A DNA stretch of 64,000 nt, taken from the NCBI RefSeq assembly GCF_036404855.1, contig NZ_DASWYS010000374.1, forward strand, positions 7,649 through 71,648, given 5' to 3'. The DNA is from Pelomonas sp036404855. Lineage in GTDB: Bacteria; Pseudomonadota; Gammaproteobacteria; Burkholderiales; Burkholderiaceae_C. Positions 62,870-64,000 of the stretch are shown here, in pieces. The position numbers and the translations under genes are program-made. Positions within the stretch are counted from its first letter, which is position 1. Each line of letters opens with the position of its first letter. Below the pieces are notes generated by a model. That model did no database searches, was not told where the DNA came from, and worked only from the letters and a program-made list of their open reading frames with translations.

Positions 62870-63909
62870 GCGATCAGTTTCCAGTTCAGCGTTTCGCCGC
62901 CACGCAGCGGTTTCAGTTGGGCTTCCCCGAAAGGCACGGCCTCCGGCAGCGCCCAGGGCTGGCGCTTGAGCGTGACGGTGCCGGTGTTGCGAGGCAGGCC
63001 GTAGAAGTCGGGGCCGTGATGGCCGGCGAAGGCGTCGAGCTTGTCCAGCGCGCCGATGCCTTCGAAGGCTTCCGCATACAGCTCCAGCGCCGAGATGGCG
63101 GTGAAGCAGCCGGCGCCGCAAACCGAGTTCTCCTTCATCACCGACGCGTGCGGCGCGCTGTCTGTGCCGAGGAAGAACTTCGGCAGGCCCGAGGCGGCGG
63201 CTTGGAGCAGCGCCTGGCGGTGCTCCTCTCGCTTGAGCACAGGCAGGCAGTAGTAGTGCGGGCGCAGGCCGCCAGTGAAGATGGCGTTGCGGTTGTAGAG
63301 CAGATGCTGCGGCGTGATGGTGGCGGCCGTGAAGCGGTCGGCCTCGGTCACGTACTGCGCGGCTTCTTTGGTGGTGATGTGCTCAAAGACGACCTTCAGC
63401 TCCGGCATCGCCGCGCGCAGCGGCGTCATCACGCGCTCGACAAACACGGCCTCGCGGTCGAAGACATCGATGTCGCCATCCGTCACCTCGCCGTGCACGA
63501 GCAAGAGCAGGCCCTCACGCTGCATGGCCTCCAGCGTCTTGTAGGTCTTGCGAATGTCGGTCACGCCGGCATCGCTGTTGGTCGTGGCCCCGGCCGGGTA
63601 GAGCTTGAGGGCGACCACGCCGGCGTCCCGCGCGCGCTTGATCTCGTCCGGCGGCGTGTTGTCCGTCAGGTACATCGTCATCAGCGGCTGGAAGTCGGAG
63701 CCCGGGGGCAGGGCCGCCAGGATGCGCTCGCGGTAGGCCACGGCCTGCGCGGCGGTGGTGACGGGCGGGCGCAGGTTGGGCATGACGATGGCGCGCGCGA
63801 ACTGCTGCGCCGTGTAGGGCAGGACGCTGGCGAGCGCCGCCTCGTCGCGCAGGTGCAGGTGCCAGTCGTCGGGGCGGGTGAGCGTCAGGGTGTCGGAAGA
63901 TGCGTGCAT
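62866..63909 (-). CDS. pyrC: Dihydroorotase (class II)
   Basis: A 347-residue zinc enzyme closing the dihydroorotate ring in pyrimidine synthesis. The residues line up with E. coli numbering: H17 and H19 (DDWHLHLRD), carboxylated K102, H139, H177 and D250 (LGTDSAPH). I start at MHASSDTL; 23 upstream codons are open but not conserved. It is the first gene of the minus-strand operon that continues into the NYN gene (ATGA). Confidence 0.97.
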   Translation of the reverse strand: MHASSDTLTLTRPDDWHLHLRDEAALASVLPYTAQQFARAIVMPNLRPPVTTAAQAVAYRERILAALPPGSDFQPLMTMYLTDNTPPDEIKRARDAGVVALKLYPAGATTNSDAGVTDIRKTYKTLEAMQREGLLLLVHGEVTDGDIDVFDREAVFVERVMTPLRAAMPELKVVFEHITTKEAAQYVTEADRFTAATITPQHLLYNRNAIFTGGLRPHYYCLPVLKREEHRQALLQAAASGLPKFFLGTDSAPHASVMKENSVCGAGCFTAISALELYAEAFEGIGALDKLDAFAGHHGPDFYGLPRNTGTVTLKRQPWALPEAVPFGEAQLKPLRGGETLNWKLIA

Positions 63910-63959
63910 GGGGCGGATTCTCCCATCGCCGCCAGCGCGGAGGGCTTTGGATCCATAGA

Positions 63960-63972
63960 ATCGATCATCGAT
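63960..63972. promoter_or_regulatory. Palindrome upstream of pyrC
   Basis: ATCGAT-C-ATCGAT, a perfect inverted repeat about 50 bp upstream of the pyrC start, near the window edge. It could be an operator for pyrC or for a gene beyond the edge. The 91 bp after pyrC contain no other feature I can support. Confidence 0.3.
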
Positions 63973-64000
63973 ACCCATAACATTCCAGCCGCTGCACCAA

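Overview
The window is a stretch of a high-GC betaproteobacterial chromosome, most likely Burkholderiales of the Rubrivivax/Roseateles/Mitsuaria type. The evidence is a complete dcw (division and cell wall) cluster of proteobacterial order, a dusB-fis-purH neighbourhood, a phasin that implies polyhydroxyalkanoate storage, a PEP-CTERM protein that implies an exosortase elsewhere, a type A RNase P RNA, and dense gene packing with many 4-base ATGA overlaps. I placed the organism from gene content only. I see no tRNA or rRNA gene, insertion sequence, prophage or CRISPR array.

Layout. 1-5 kb: a truncated fatty acyl-CoA reductase, a phasin, a patatin lipase and a UbiM-like flavin hydroxylase (lipid and quinone metabolism). 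5-10 kb: an SmdAB-type ABC exporter pair and a sodium:solute symporter. 10-13.5 kb: a large secreted ExeM/NucH-type nuclease followed directly by a PEP-CTERM protein. 13.5-16.3 kb: plsC, a cdsA-like gene and ruvC, then an orphan membrane protein. 16.4-19.5 kb: a GMC alcohol dehydrogenase and a coniferyl-aldehyde-type dehydrogenase. 19.7-23.1 kb: dusB-fis-hypothetical-purH. 23.1-25.1 kb: a YqaA-like membrane protein and an M32 carboxypeptidase. 25.1-26.5 kb: lpxC, a 61-residue membrane protein and a possible structured small RNA ending in a strong terminator.

26.5-32 kb is an accessory block between lpxC and ftsZ: an orphan 7TM-type sensor kinase, then a TetR regulator divergent from an SDR-hydrolase-MFS operon, with clear palindromic operators between them. 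32-49.4 kb is the dcw cluster on the minus strand, transcribed mraZ-rsmH-ftsL-ftsI-murE-murF-mraY-murD-ftsW-murG-murC-ddl-ftsQ-ftsA-ftsZ. It starts from a promoter whose -10 overlaps four tandem MraZ-type decamers. A 25-codon frame sits exactly between ftsL and ftsI, overlapping both by ATGA.

49.4-50.1 kb is the only long non-coding gap. 50-58.9 kb: a hybrid histidine kinase, an alpha-carbonic anhydrase, a Bcr/CflA-type MFS transporter, a chemotaxis receptor, rnpB, a flavodoxin-fold oxidoreductase with a Cys cluster, and a cysteine synthase. 58.9-63.9 kb is a tightly coupled minus-strand operon, pyrC > NYN-domain protein > DUF3025 protein > secreted trypsin-like protease > membrane FHA protein. 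This operon, especially the protease-FHA pair and the NYN protein with a possible LOTUS-like tail, is the best candidate here for something not well described.
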